The position numbers and the translations under genes were made by a program. Shown here one piece after another: positions 24,294 through 38,804 of a DNA stretch of 62,000 nt (the first letter of the stretch is position 1; every line of letters begins with the position of its first letter). The notes below the pieces were generated by a model. That model did not search any database. It saw nothing but the letters and a program-made list of their open reading frames with translations, and had not been told where the DNA came from. The stretch comes from Tubiluchus corallicola. Taxonomy: Eukaryota > Priapulida > Priapulimorpha > Priapulimorphida > Tubiluchidae. The stretch lies in contig JAQGDQ010002379.1 in assembly GCA_030141605.1 (NCBI GenBank), positions 1 to 62,000 on the forward strand. The letters run 5' to 3'.

Positions 24294-26648
24294 TCACATG
24301 CTTTCTTTTTTACACTTCACAATTCCCATGTGAGTGTTGTGCACTTGACACAACATGTTTCTTCTCATGCTTGGCGGGACTACAATACGTTGACCTTTGT
24401 AGACCATACCATCATACACAGCAAGATTATCTCTGCCTTTCCAAAAAGGTCTAACTGAATGTGGAACTTCTTTACAAGTGTCTGGCCAACCATTTAATAT
24501 AATTTTGTACAACTCGTATAATTCATTTGCTGTTGTCTCCTGAAACTGTTTGTATCTGTCTGGTGCCACTGATATGTGCTGTACCATATTAACATACACA
24601 GTTTCTATTTCTGGAGCTACATCTGATAAGTTAGCACGACTTAGCATATCACCTATCACTACTTCTTTGCCTGGTTTGTACATCATTTTAATATCATACG
24701 GCTGTAATTTAAGTAGCATAGATTGTAGTCTCATAGGTGCTGATGATAATGGCTTGCAAAAAATAGTTTGTAATGGTTTATGATCATTTTCTACACTGAT
24801 CTCTGTACCAAAAATGTAGTAATGAAATTTGCTACAACAATGCACAATGGACAGCATTTCTTTCTCAATCTGTGCATATCTTTGTTCTCCTTCACTCATC
24901 GTTCTAGATGTGTAGGCCACAGGTTGACCGTCTTGCAGCAAAACACCAACTGCATAACTACTTGCATCACATTGGATCACATGCTGCTTGTTGGGATCGT
25001 ACAGTGCCAACACTGGAGATTTACATGCCAGATCTTTGAGTTTCTGGAAACTTTCCATTTGAGGTTTGTCCCAGTGAAACAGAGTTTTGTCTCTAATTAG
25101 TTCCCTTAGTCGTGCATTTATTTCACTTAGTTTAGGAATAAATTTTCCTAGATACTGCATAAAACCTAGAAATCGTCGTACATCTTCCTTGCATGTGGGT
25201 GCAGGCATTTCTTGTACTGCTCTAACTTTACCTGGATCTGCTTTTATTCCTGTAGCACCAACCACATGACCGTCATACTTAACTTCAGCTTTTCTATACT
25301 GGCATATATCAAAATTTAATTTTAGATTCCATTCCATTGCTCGATTCACTAGTTTTTTCATAGTTTGGTCATGATGTTCATTGTCTGTACCAGCTACTAT
25401 GACATCATCCATGATTGCACGTGCTCCATCAATATCTTCAACCATTTTATCCATAATTCTTTGATAAATTTCCGGTGCTGACTTAATACCAAAAGGAAGC
25501 TTCAACCATCTATATCTTCCTAATGGTGTATTCATTGTGGTCAAAAGACTGGATTCATAATCCAAAGGAATTTGGAGATAGCCCGACTTTGCATCCACAG
25601 CAGAGAATACTTTTGCATCGGGCATTGAAGATACTACTTCCTCTACAGTAGGAATTGGGTAATTTTCCCTTTGAATGGCTTTATTCAGTTCTGAAGGATT
25701 AAGACAAATGTGAACTTTGCCATTCTTCACCACTGCTTGCATGGAACTTACCCAGTCAGTTGGCTGTGTGACTTTGGCAATATGTCCTTCTTTTTCCATT
25801 TCCTTCAGTTTTTCTTTAATTTTTGGCAGTAAGTGTGCAGAATATCTCCTTGGACCATGCACAACAGGTTTACAATTAGGATCTATCTTTAGTGAATAAG
25901 TACCTGGTAAAGTTCCAGTAGTTTTTGTTAGTTCAGGAAACTTTTCTTGCATGCCTTGTTGCTTAGGGTACACTTCTTGCACCTTTTTAATGCGTTCTAT
26001 TAGTCCCAACTTAGCACTAGCTTTACCTGAGAAAATAGGTGTTTGGTTCATTTCAACCACATAGTACTTAATATCTACTTGCTTTTTCTTGTAACTTGTA
26101 GCCAGTTTTACACACCCTATCACATCAATTTTATATCCAGTATATGATTGAAACTTTTTATTAGTCTTAACTAGATTGTTGCGACAAGTCATAGTTTTTA
26201 CTAATTTCCATGGCAAAAGACACTGTGCTGCACCAGTATCTATTTGGACTTGCACTTTATGGTTTGCTATTGTCACTGTTGCATACCAATCTTCGGTGTT
26301 TCCATCTGCACTATTAACAGTTTTAATCATTTCGAAAACATCTCCATTTGCATCACTATCTGATGAGACTATGTCTTCGACAATATTTATGCCGTTGTTT
26401 CTACATTTGCTTGCAAAATGACCTTTCTTTTTGCATTTGCTGCAAGTCTGATGAACAGCAGGGCATTGTGATTTACAGTGTATTCCATAACCACATCGAT
26501 GGCACTCTTTCTTACTAGGCCAACTGTTGTTGGTCATGAATTTTAGTTTTAGGATGAAATTTGGATTTCTTAGTGTAGGTAGATCTTGATTTAGATTTCT
26601 GTTTGGGACGCACAGTGTGAATTTTACTATCTTCATCACACCTTGCAT
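24294..26648 (-). pseudogene. pol: Ty3/gypsy-type Pol polyprotein, truncated in integrase
   Basis: 784-codon frame. In order: a double CCHC zinc knuckle (about residues 49-82, from CHRCGYGIHC), an aspartic protease with DTGA at 137-140, reverse transcriptase with VDAKSGYLQIPLD and an MDDV active-site box, RNase H with DASSYAVGVLLQ and ENDHKPLQ, then only the start of integrase (VYDGMVYKGQRIVVPPSMR and a partial HHCC zinc-binding region) before a stop. The catalytic DDE domain is missing. The knuckle lies in this frame while upstream Gag lies in others, so the copy is dead. Confidence 0.93.
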
Positions 26649-26793
26649 CGATAGCTTTCATACTATCTTGTGCTATTTCATAATTTTGTCCTATGCCAAT
26701 GGCCATATCTAGGGTGAGTTCGTCTCCTTTATCAAGACATTTTTCTTGTACTATAGATTCTTTGCACCTCAACACAATGGCATCACGTAACAT
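26515..26793 (-). pseudogene. gag: Gag C-terminal segment of the same element
   Basis: In-frame piece starting MLRDAIVLRCKE, then a Lys/Ser-rich stretch before the zinc knuckle. It continues Gag after a frame break near 26795 and is followed by another frame change into the pol frame. These two shifts make the copy non-functional unless one is a programmed shift. Confidence 0.8.
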
Positions 26794-26799
26794 TCTTTC

Positions 26800-27210
26800 T
26801 TATAGTACACCAAAACCACAGTTTTTAACTATAATTCTTAGTGATGTAACGAAATCATCAAATCTTTCATTCTGTTCTTGCTTTCTATGTGCAAACGCTG
26901 CTGTCACTCTTATTTCATTTCTTTTTGGAGCTATGTACGCGTCAAATTTAGCATAGACACCTTCGAGTGTGTGGTTTTCTGCGGGAATTTGGTTACCGCC
27001 TTCCACTCTTGCTGGTGCAAAATTAAATGTGCAATAGACTTCTCTACCTTTATCTCCGATATACGTCATAAGGTAGTTGACCTTTTCAATCTCTGTCTTC
27101 TGAGACAGTGGTCCGTTAAACGTGAAGCTACAATGCTGTTTAAACCTTTTCCACTCTTTATCCAAATTTTGTGCTCGCCAGTTCATGGACGGTTTATCGT
27201 GGTCGCCCAT
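26800..27210 (-). pseudogene. gag: Gag N-terminal segment of gypsy-type element
   Basis: Starts at the ATG at 27210 (MGDHDKPS), just downstream of the primer-binding site. The fold resembles retrotransposon Gag (a WKRFKQHCSFTF and YAKFDAY pattern and a conserved FDDFVTSLR). It ends prematurely at 26800, and the remaining Gag continues in the next frame. Confidence 0.85.
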
Positions 27211-27275
27211 CTTCAAGCTCACATAAAGGTTTTTATTTTTAACGTAGGCTTTGTTTCACCTTTTTTTTTAAATTT

Positions 27276-27290
27276 CCACTTCTGACACCA
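27276..27290 (-). other. Primer-binding site next to the middle LTR
   Basis: Minus-strand TGGTGTCAGAAGTGG begins immediately after the LTR end ATATCTGACA, the position where the tRNA primer anneals in LTR elements. The same motif sits next to the outer LTR at 27534-27548. Confidence 0.8.
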
Positions 27291-27391
27291 TGTCAGATAT
27301 GCATAAATGATGTGTTTATTATCATAAAGATCTACGAGTAACATGGGTAGCCTTTTAGTACAAGATTCTACATCTATGACTATATGTTACA
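27291..27391 (-). repeat. LTR shared by two tandem elements (101 bp)
   Basis: It acts as 5' LTR for the gag-pol copy on its left and as 3' LTR for the deleted copy on its right. It has TG..CA ends and differs from the other LTRs at scattered sites and short indels. Confidence 0.85.
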
Positions 27392-27657
27392 TCTCCCTTT
27401 TTCACAAAGCGATACAATCCTATTGACCTCAAAACGGAATTTAGAATGTCAACTTCTAAGTCTACTACATTAAATACGAAAGTGTATGAATTACAGTACT
27501 TAAGCAAAGCTTCTTCCACAGTTTCACTACATCCCACTTCTGACACCATGTCAGATATGAATAAATGAATAAATGATGTGTTTATTACCATAAAGATCTA
27601 CGTGTAACATGAGTAACTTTTTAGTACAACATTCTACATCTATGACTATATGTTACA
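27392..27657 (-). mobile_element. Internally deleted gypsy-type element sharing an LTR
   Basis: Minus order: outer LTR 27657-27549 (109 bp, with an inserted AATAAATG-like duplication), primer-binding site 27548-27534, then directly the 3' terminal non-coding segment 27533-27392, matching 23985-24126. All of gag-pol is deleted. The tandem LTR-delta-LTR-gag/pol-LTR arrangement suggests unequal recombination or insertion of a defective copy. Confidence 0.85.
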
Positions 27658-28800
27658 CGTACTGTACATTGCCAAATAAACACTTTTGCAACAGGCCGCC
27701 GCATAGTAAAACTGCCATTTATTAAACCACTTACTACTGGTTCTATTAAGCGTAACTACTGTAATTAATTGCATTGATACAGTTAATTGTTAAATAATGC
27801 ATATTACATTATTAACTATAAATATTTCGGTTACCAACCCAAGTATCCTGTGTGAGTTCATGGATGAATTCAAAATGTGTGTGTAGTCATCTCACCATTG
27901 CCGCTCTAAGTTTCATATAAACAGGCTTGTTTCAGAAGAAAAAGTTCAGTAGAAATGTGGTGATATGCTGGAATAAGCTGTTCAAATTATGATGAAATGC
28001 AGCAGAGTTTTGTCATTTAGTAAATGACTGTATTGCAATGACTGCTGAAAGTGTATGCTGTTAGCTTTAGTCATGAAAGGAAACGAATGCTTTGAATATT
28101 ATTATTCAAAATGAACCTAAAACTCTGCATTATGACATCATAATGATGTAAAAATATTATTACATTAGTATAATTCCTTTTCGTACAGTGTAACTCGATT
28201 TTTGAACATTTAGCTATACCAGTATATGCATATCAGTGTTTATGCTGCACTGTTTCTTTTGAGACACCCTGTGTTATTCATAACCGGTGCAAGTTTGTGC
28301 TAATATCGGTAATCCTTTGTAATCTTAGTGCGTGCACATGCTTTTCACAATTTATGTTACTTAACTCTTTACGATTTTTTGCGCACTTTTATACTTTAGC
28401 CTCGTTGATTGGGAAAAAGCCTCATGATTGGCCTTTGCTCTTCTCATCAGGCTGTAATAAGTTAAAGAGATTTATGTCTTTTAATCCTTTCCAAGAAATT
28501 GTTATGTGACTAAATGGGTTACTGATTTGACTCAAGCATTTGCATGCACTTGTAGCTTTATTTATATACGTATTGTTTGACGAAGATATTGAGGATTGTT
28601 AAATATATTGAGCAGGGTATTTTATGTTAAATTATAATAGTGAAAAGTGGTATTTCTGTGATAAGTGACAATGGTAAAGGTATGACCAAATGCGTACATA
28701 AAGTGTGATGATGTATATATATATGCAACAGTTTGTATTCAAATGTGCAAGAAGTTTCATGTGTATGTAATGCACAATTAATGGTCTGGATTCACCTGAA
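27658..28800. other. AT-rich interval with no recognised gene
   Basis: No exon with matched splice sites, no terminal repeats and no RNA gene are visible. Short open frames here look random. Confidence 0.5.
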
Positions 28801-28804
28801 AGTG

Positions 28805-28915
28805 ATCGCTATTATATCATATCATATTATATCATATCATATCATATCATATCATATCATATTATATCATATCATATCATATCATATTATATCATATCAT
28901 ATCATATTCATTTGG
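28805..28915. repeat. (ATATC)n pentanucleotide repeat
   Basis: About 22 units of ATATC/ATATT. The open frame across it (Ser-Tyr-His-Ile-Ile repeats) is an artefact. Confidence 0.95.
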
Positions 28916-28959
28916 TCTTAGATGTTAGGCATCTGTGCCTGTTGACCGTTCATAACAGT

Positions 28960-29480
28960 CAGCACATTTAAAAATTTCGAGGTGGCACAGCCTCAGATCT
29001 GTATCGGTAGTTCAGTCATATATTGCCTAGTTTGTTTTTAAAAGAGATTGCGGAGTTTTCAAAGACAACATTCTCGGGGAGGTTGTTCCAACGATCTACA
29101 ACCCTCAAGCTGAAGAAGTTGTGTCGTGTAGCAGTGCGACTATACATTTTCTTTAATTTGAATGAATGTCCCCTAGCTCTGGTCTGATAATCTCTTTACA
29201 GCATGCATACTGTACATTCCATGTGTAAACTTGTAAACTATCATATCATCTCCGACCTGAGGTGTACCCCATGCTAAGCACCTCTAAAACCTTCAGACAC
29301 TCCTCATAAGGCTGTTTCTTTTGCTCTGGGACCACCCTGGTTGTTCCATGAAGAAATCCCTTAACCTCTGCCAAGTCTTTAACAAACATGGCCGTTCATG
29401 CTCTTATACCATACTCAAGGTGTGATTGAGTATTGATCATAAAGATAGGAATTAGCCCCTGCTGCCTACGTTTTCGTGAG
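28960..29480 (-). mobile_element. LINE ORF2 C-terminal remnant
   Basis: Interrupted minus-strand translation shows the usual non-LTR tail: HGMYS, QTRARGHSFKLKKMYSRTAT, HNFFSLRVVDRWNNLPENVV, SFKNKLG. Several stops and shifts make it dead. Confidence 0.75.
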
Positions 29481-29814
29481 TTTTCAAGTTTCTGGTGACC
29501 ACTTTTGAATGACGTAAATTGACAGCTGGCTCTTTGGGTCAATTGGCATCCCAGGGGGTGATTCTGTGGTCACTACAGAACCTGTGCCCAGTAACAGTAC
29601 TTTCATTTAAGTGTTTTCACAGACAGAAGAAGCGTATCTGCTATTCGGCATGTAGTTGCAATTCGTTCACTGAAATGTGCTGCGTGGTCCTGTTATTAGT
29701 TCAAATAAACAATTCAGCTCATAATAATTGAACATTTTACAATAATAAATGACCTTGAACATCAACAATATGGGACATCTTAAAATGTTATACGTATTTC
29801 CTCTCTTCCGCCTA

Positions 29815-30240
29815 TTTCCCTCTTCCATTAAAATCACTGTTAGGCTGCACAGCACTGCATATAGCCCTATGTAGGCATGAATTTAGTCCCAGATGACCCG
29901 TATGCATGCGTTTTATCGTCTCTGGTTGTATCTTTACGCCATTCCTGGACCTCGAAGTATAATTCCATCCTGTACAGCAAGCTGACATCTGTACGAAAAG
30001 TACGTGCAATTTGCTGTCGGTAAGCATGACTTTTGATTTGGCCAGCCAGTATTTTGTCACTTCTATCATTTCAGAATCTTTTGCTGAAGCTTCTCTAATT
30101 TGCATCAACCAGTCATCTTTCATGGGCTTGTCTGTCAAATTGTTCACTGACACAATTTCGCATGTGGGCTTTGCCCGTGGTGCGCTTGATAATCATGTAA
30201 GGAATTTGACCTCTAGGCAAGTGCTCAAACTCCACATGGT
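29815..30240 (-). pseudogene. Second gypsy-type pol fragment (RNase H-integrase linker)
   Basis: Contains DDWLMQIREASAKDSEMIEV and IKRMHTGHLGLNSCLHRA, the linker and HHCC zinc-binding start of an integrase. It is not the same copy as the element at 23877-27391 and has at least two frame disruptions. No LTR is seen nearby. Confidence 0.7.
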
Positions 30241-30299
30241 AGTCTTGTGGATTTTTTGGATTTTTTAACTTCAAAAGGGCCCTTACAGATATGATTGTT

Positions 30300-31300
30300 G
30301 ATACAAAAATATAAAAGTATCATATGTCTAATGACTTCCAGTACAATGCAGAATGGATATGTGTATACACGATATTGCTGAGTACATATATATATATACA
30401 TAAGTTAAGTACTTTATTACAAACAGCTGTAAATGAGATACTTCTAGAACAATACACGAAAATTACATATTTCAGATCGTTATTTGCAAAGATTATATGG
30501 CTGCTTAATTGAGTTTATAATTCATAGGTCAGAGTCTCGGGTTCGGACTGATTAATTTTTCTGTATTGATACTACTGCTGCTACTTGACGAAGCTAACAG
30601 TCTAGGTTCCCTATGCTTGCCAGTGCATCTTGCATTACCATGCTTCACCTCTGCATATTTAGCTACACCTGTTTCACTCCACTTATTATGTCTTCCTTTC
30701 TTTCTTGTACTGATCTGCTTCTGCTCCTAATCTTTCCAAGAGGTCCTGCCTCTGCATTCTCACATCTCTCTCATCTTGGTTTACCTTGTCGTGCTTTCCC
30801 TAAGTCCGTCTTTCCTGATTGACTCACGCTCCTTCTTAGTGTGTGTGGTCTCTTTTCTCGTTCTTCCATTCACCTGCTCTTGCTTCATTTTATTTTTCTG
30901 CTATGCATTCTCTTTCCCTCGATCACTCTTTTCAGAAGAGGAATTTTAGTAAGATGCTCTTTATAAAACTGCTCAGAACACTCCGAGGGCCCTCTGCACG
31001 TTTGCGGGTGTCCATACACAAAAATGTATAAGTATGTATACTGGTAATGCAATTTTGGCTTATCTTGGTCATGGAAAATCAATATTTGGTCAGGGAAATT
31101 TATTTTAAAATTCTGTGGTAACCCCAAATTCTTCAAAAGTTTAAATTTTAGAAGAACTGTAGATTCCTAGCACTTGTCTTCAACGTCTAAAGGAATTCTT
31201 CGAAGCTCCAGAACACCACTTGGCATCAATATGTTCAACTGGGATTCAGATATTTAGCTTAGACTTACATTACTAATGAAAAACTTCTGTTTTAAATATT
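30300..31300. other. Interval with no recognised gene
   Basis: No supported exon is visible. A B-box-like string near 30527-30545 is isolated. The interval may hold further 3' exons of the minus-strand gene at 31308-33466, but I found none with convincing splice sites. Confidence 0.4.
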
Positions 31301-31307
31301 GTATTAA

Positions 31308-33466
<2,159 letters not shown>

Positions 33467-36215
33467 TTTTGAAATTAAAATACTTAGGTAAATCTTTTGG
33501 AAAGTAAGAGTGGTGCGACGTTTGAAAAGCGTGTATCTCACTCACTAAGTTTACTTGAAACTGTTACATCATAAGAGAGTTGTTGCCGTGGTTTCAGTGA
33601 CATCATTCGGGTGACGTCACTCGCTTTGTTTTGGGGTTGATTATTGAATAATTGAACACTAATACCAATTACATGTAGTTTATTGCTAGTTTGCGGGCCA
33701 TCATTTTTTATACATATTGCCCAAACAAGGATCATTGCCCAAAATATGCTACTGTTACTAAGTGTTACAGTTAAAAAGTGAAATTATGAACATATCTAGA
33801 AAAATAAATACTTGTACGTAATTTGCTAGTTTTATCTGCAAGTATCTATAACATTCTAAGTACATGTTGAGAATTAATACAATAAAAGACATTTAAAAAT
33901 CTTGAAAAATGCTTTTAAAACATGTGTTTTTATAATTACTTGTGCAAACTGACAACAGTTTGCCTTTCACGCAGATTGCAGACTGCTCAAAACGATTAAT
34001 GTCACCCAAGATGTTTTGTTGTACTGCTGTGACACTCTAGGGCTTAACTGTTTTTTAGCTGGACTTGTCTGACAATCCGCCAATCAGAACGAGCACGTGA
34101 GCTAATCTGTATGCACAGTGGGTCGGCCTTGAACTTTATTTCTCTCCAATCAGATAAGCGGAAATTCGCAAGTTGACAAAGTGAGTTTACTAGTATGTAT
34201 AATTTAACTGGGTGGAGCTTTCTGTGTTTCAGTCACAACAATTGCAATGAACAATGCATTGTTAAAATCATTAAAATTTTATCGTAAAGCGGGACTTTTT
34301 CCAGTATGCAAAAAAAGCTACATAGTAAATGCCCCACGAGTGCAAAATTAAAGTTTACCTTGAAATTCAGTCCAATGGAATGGTCCAACTGCTTGAAATG
34401 CCATTCTAATGGTACTCTTGCTACCATCATAACATCTTCTAATGTCTATAACAGAAAACAAATAACGTTTGTGGTGCTACTGGTTTATTCCATGGCTACA
34501 AGTGCTAAGATATAATATGTTGTGCAAAAAAGTGTGCACATGGCACAGACAAACACACTGATCATTGTCCCAAAACTGAAAGCAAAAACAATCTTTCAGT
34601 GTCATTTAATGATCATTAAAAATTAATAGTAGGGATATAAACCAAGGAAAAATTATACTGGTAACGTATCAAATGCTTCGAAACAGGCAACACATCTGTG
34701 GAAGTTGTAACTGTATATATTTTGGTGCTGCCATGTATTGACTAATCACTTTACATTTTACTAGCCAAACTCACCCCTAGTATAATTGTTCGGTCCAGTG
34801 AATATGCATACCACACCCCCAACAATATTTGTGAAGCCAAGTCAACACCAAAGATTCAGATGACCTTTCTCTTCCAGTCTATTGCATACATATAGCAAGT
34901 ATGACCTGAATACATCCAATAGTCTTGAAGGTTTATGTTCATATGTGTGGAAGAAAGAAAAAAGGGTGAAAAGGATGGTAGAATGATGCTTATTTCTAAG
35001 CCCTCTTATTTCTAATGCATATACTACTGCCTGGGAAGAGTAATAACACAAACATTGTACCTGCAACTCATAATATTAGCAGGGCCATATCAACACTTTG
35101 CGAGCCTTAACCAGCTGGCAGCTCAAAACACTGCAGTACCGCTCCCCTCCCCCGAATATCGTTCAGAAGTATATGGTTGAACGTGTCATACGTCCAACAC
35201 AAGGCAGAACGCAATATCCGTGTAGTTCTATAAGGAGTTGAGTTCACTACTGAAATGCTGATTAGTACGTGCTGCCTTTCAAAACAAAACTCCAAAAATA
35301 CACAAAGAACCTTTGATATGATCAGTTTTCTTTTCACATTTCGAATATCAACCCAGGACTCTTTATAATTCGAGTATTAACCCAAGACAACAATTTAGAC
35401 AAGGAGTACCTTCCAAAATATAATAAAGTAAAGTTTAAAGTAATAGGTACTATGTAATACATTGACCCAGGAATTTATTCATTGGTAAACTAGTAAGGCT
35501 TTCGTGAGAGCGGCCAAGCATGACATTAAACTGGTGCAGTTCAGTTACGGTTTTGTGTTACCGAATCCTGAACCGAAATGATCTGGTCTCTCTATTCAAT
35601 CGTAAAGTTACTGATGAGCAAATTGACCACCAGTCCTTTGGGCAGAATGGCTTCCTAATCAAATGAATTTTAGTCATTTCAGAGCCATCACGCAATAACT
35701 CTTCTTCCATTTGAGTTTTTGGAGGCGGAAGAAGCGTGCGTGCTGCTCTGAATCAAACTGAAGTGGTGATACTTGCCGCATTGTTCTTTGTGTTGCAAAA
35801 TGTTGTGCATTCAAAAACCTGTGCTTCATTTCCCGTCCTGTAGTACGATACTAAACTAATACCGCCGCTTTCATAGTGCAATAATAAGTTAATGCAACCG
35901 CTTGACTAGTGTTGCGATGAAATTTCCACAGAGGTATAGCTTCCAAAAATTGTCACTTCTAATTTTCACGAACAGCGACCAAAAATGTGAATACGCATGG
36001 CGTATGTGAACCAGTCAATACGCATGACGCATTACGCTCACATGGAATCCTTAGCTTAAGATTATTTTAGTAGTGTTTGGCCACTTATTGTGGAAATGTG
36101 TCTATCCGTTACAGGGCAAAACACAACAATAAAATGAAAAACGTAACAGCGTGCACTGTTAGTCAATATGAAAACGGTCTAATCACACATTCGCTGGACA
36201 AACCGCTATTTGCAT
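33467..36215. other. Interval with no recognised gene
   Basis: Upstream of the minus-strand gene. I see no supported exon, terminal repeat or RNA gene. It may contain the promoter of the gene starting at 33466. Confidence 0.45.
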
Positions 36216-36221
36216 AGCTGA

Positions 36222-36838
36222 TATCACGCCACTCAAAGGGTTTTAGTGTAAAACGGCACGCCACTCAAAGGGTTTTAGTGTAAAACGGCACGCCACTCAA
36301 AGGGTTTTAGTGTAAAACGGCACGCCACTCAAAAGGGTTTTAGTGTAAAACGGCACGCCACTCAAAGGGTTTTAGTGTAAAACGGCACGCCACTCAAAGG
36401 GTTTTAGTGTAAAATGGCACGCCACTCAAAAGGGTTTTAGTGTAAAACGGCACGCCACTCAAAGGGTTTTAGTGTAAAACGGCACGCTACTCAAAGGGTT
36501 TTAGTGTAAAACGGCACGCCACTCAAAGGGTTTTAGTGTAAAATGGCACGCCACTCAAAAGGGTTTTAGTGTAAAACGGCACGCCACTCAAAGGGTTTTA
36601 GTGTAAAACGGCACGCCACTCAAAGGGTTTTAGTGTAAAACGGCACGCCACTCAAAGGGTTTTAGTGTAAAACGGCACGCCACTCAAAAGGGTTTTAGTG
36701 TAAAATGGCACGCCACTCAAAAGGGTTTTAGTGTAAAACGGCACGCTACTCAAAGGGTTTTAGTGTAAAATGGCACGCCACTCAAAAGGGTTTTAGTGTA
36801 AAACGGCACGCTACTCAAAGGGTTTTAGTGTAAAACGG
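36222..36838. repeat. 32-bp minisatellite, about 19 copies
   Basis: Unit CACGCCACTCAAAGGG TTTTAGTGTAAAACGG, with one-base variants (AAAAGGG, ACGCTACTC, AAATGGC). Each unit contains the small inverted repeat GTTTTAgtgTAAAAC. There are no unique spacers, so it is not a CRISPR array. Confidence 0.95.
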
Positions 36839-37107
36839 TGTCAAAACCTTAACTATTTGCAGGCAGGTTTCAAAACAGTTTGATGATGAAAGCGTTTTCG
36901 TGAAAATTTGTCAATTTGCTGTTTACATGAAAATGGCATTTATTGAAGTTCTTAAAGTTGTTATATGTTTTATGCATAAAAATCTTTATTTTGTTACTTG
37001 CTGTGGTGTTGTATGTCATGCGACCTAACCTTAGGACCCAAATTGTTATAATATGAAATTATATACTATATATGGTGGTGTTGGTGGTGGTGGTAATGGT
37101 GGTACAT

Positions 37108-37168
<61 letters not shown>

Positions 37169-37232
37169 CAGTAGCAGTAGCAGTAGCAGTAGCAGTAGCA
37201 GTAGCAGTAGCAGCAGCAGCAGCAGCAGCAGT
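37108..37232. repeat. (AGT)n-(AGTAGC)n-(AGC)n microsatellite
   Basis: Trinucleotide run changing from AGT to AGC. A poly-Ser frame spans it but lacks gene context. Confidence 0.95.
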
Positions 37233-37683
37233 GGTAGTCTAACTCGTTTTTTATATGTTACTAGGCAGAGACCTATATAATATTATTTCTCTGTTCCCTA
37301 CGTGACTAAGCTAATCGTTGAACACATTAGCTTTAGCAATTACGGTGATGCCCTACATGAATCCACTGCGCATGCAGGCTGCACACATTTGCATCGAGAT
37401 TATTTAACTGCGTGCTCATCTTTCTTAATAAAAGTGACATAGAGACGTTACATTTTCCTGTTCCCATCGTTGTTACACTTTGACGAAACCAATTAAATGT
37501 GTCACGTGATGTTTACCTACTTTGAATGCAACTGACCGTCATTATATTTTGACGTCTAAGTGACTGAGAATCAACAACGGACAAGATGGATGGAACTTGA
37601 TGAAAAAACAAGAAGGCTGTCATGATTTGCAACAACTGTTCTAGTTCGTGTCACGTAATTATCGGTAAGTGACATTGTGGAAC

Positions 37684-37919
37684 GGTGCGTTCAGATGTTG
37701 AGACTTCTCTCGCAACTTGTTGTGCAACTTCTCTCCGAGGGTAAAGTGGCAGGGGTAAAGTGTGAACGGCTTGTGAACAAGTAGCCAGAGAAGTTGCCAA
37801 ACCGTTCAGACGTGCAACAAGTTGCCAGAAACGTTGCCAAGCCGTTCACACGTTGCAATTTTACCCCCAGAGAGAAGTTGCACAACAAGTTGCGAGAAGT
37901 CTCTACGTCGGAATGCGCC
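37684..37919. mobile_element. Foldback/MITE element with about 50-bp inverted ends
   Basis: The left end GGTGCGTTCAGATGTTGAGACTTCTC... is complementary to the right end ...GAGAAGTCTCTACGTCGGAATGCGCC over about 50 bp (roughly 85-90 percent). Internal Gly/Leu-like GTTGC motifs also repeat. No ORF is present. A target duplication is not clear, so the superfamily is unassigned. Confidence 0.75.
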
Positions 37920-37925
37920 ATAAGT

Positions 37926-38557
37926 AACCTAGTATTTAGCCTCGCATTATAAAATTACGAAATCTTATGTCGCCTAGTAAAGCAAAGTAAAAATAAAACA
38001 AAGCAAAGTTAAATAAATTTGAGAAAACTCTCAAAGTCTGGATAAGGCAGACAAAGGCGAAATTGCAAAATGGAACTTGATACTAACAAGTGAAAGAATA
38101 ATGTTCAAGTAATGGATATTAGCCAGTTTCTAAAGTTAAGGGAAGCAAGCACATAAAAAAAGACACTGTGACAGGGGGGCGTAGCCAGGTTCTAAGGGGA
38201 GCAAGCGCATAAATAGGCGTGATGACACATACCAAACAATTTTCAACGCATTGATTAGATATTTTAATTTTGTGTTTAAAATCAAAACACGAGAAAAGTA
38301 CAGTTTTAAAGGAACTACATAATTGTTATTTTGTATTTAAATTTAAAACGCAATAAAAAGTGTTACAGTGTGATCATAAATCTGAAAACATAATAAAGAA
38401 AATGAAAACAAAATGAATCAGCCGTCTTTGACAAATGAGTTGCGTAAATGCATGCTTAATTCAAAAACCTGGTATACAGGTTTGTCAAATAGAGTAATGA
38501 TTCTAGAAAATTCTTCCAAGGTCATAGATTAAAAAATAATAAAGGAAATATTCCACT
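37926..38557. other. Interval with no recognised gene
   Basis: AT-rich DNA between the foldback element and the poly(A) signal of the receptor gene. No supported exon. Confidence 0.5.
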
Positions 38558-38563
38558 TTTATT
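38558..38563 (-). terminator. Candidate polyadenylation signal for the iGluR-like gene
   Basis: AATAAA on the minus strand about 240 nt after the stop codon of the receptor. Confidence 0.5.
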
Positions 38564-38804
38564 GCACTAAACTAAAGAGTTAAGAAATTGCTGAAAATGT
38601 GCCTATTCTGTAAACAGATGCTTCGGTGGTGCAGTTGCTATCATAATGCTGAGCTGCATGGCACACTTCGTTTTTAGCTGCACGTGTTCTAGCATCATTA
38701 GATAAGAAAACTGTTAGAAATCAGCCAACAAGCAGCAATTATTGATGACCTTGAAAAGGGTAAATGATTGGAGATAGAAGGCTTAGTACAATATCTGTTG
38801 CTTT

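Noticed and set aside
30527-30560. SINE B box (GTCTCGGGTTCGGAC)
   Set aside because: No A box at the right distance and no recognisable SINE body.
36222-36838. CRISPR-like array of short palindromic repeats
   Set aside because: Units are contiguous with no unique spacers, and the host is eukaryotic.
37053-37280. 75-residue poly-Ser protein
   Set aside because: AGT/AGC microsatellite without gene context or splice partners.
37580-37665. Possible 5' exon MICNNCSSSCHVIIG with a GTAAGT donor for the PLEKHG7-like gene
   Set aside because: The donor looks fine, but nothing ties it to the gene 9 kb away across the oppositely transcribed receptor.
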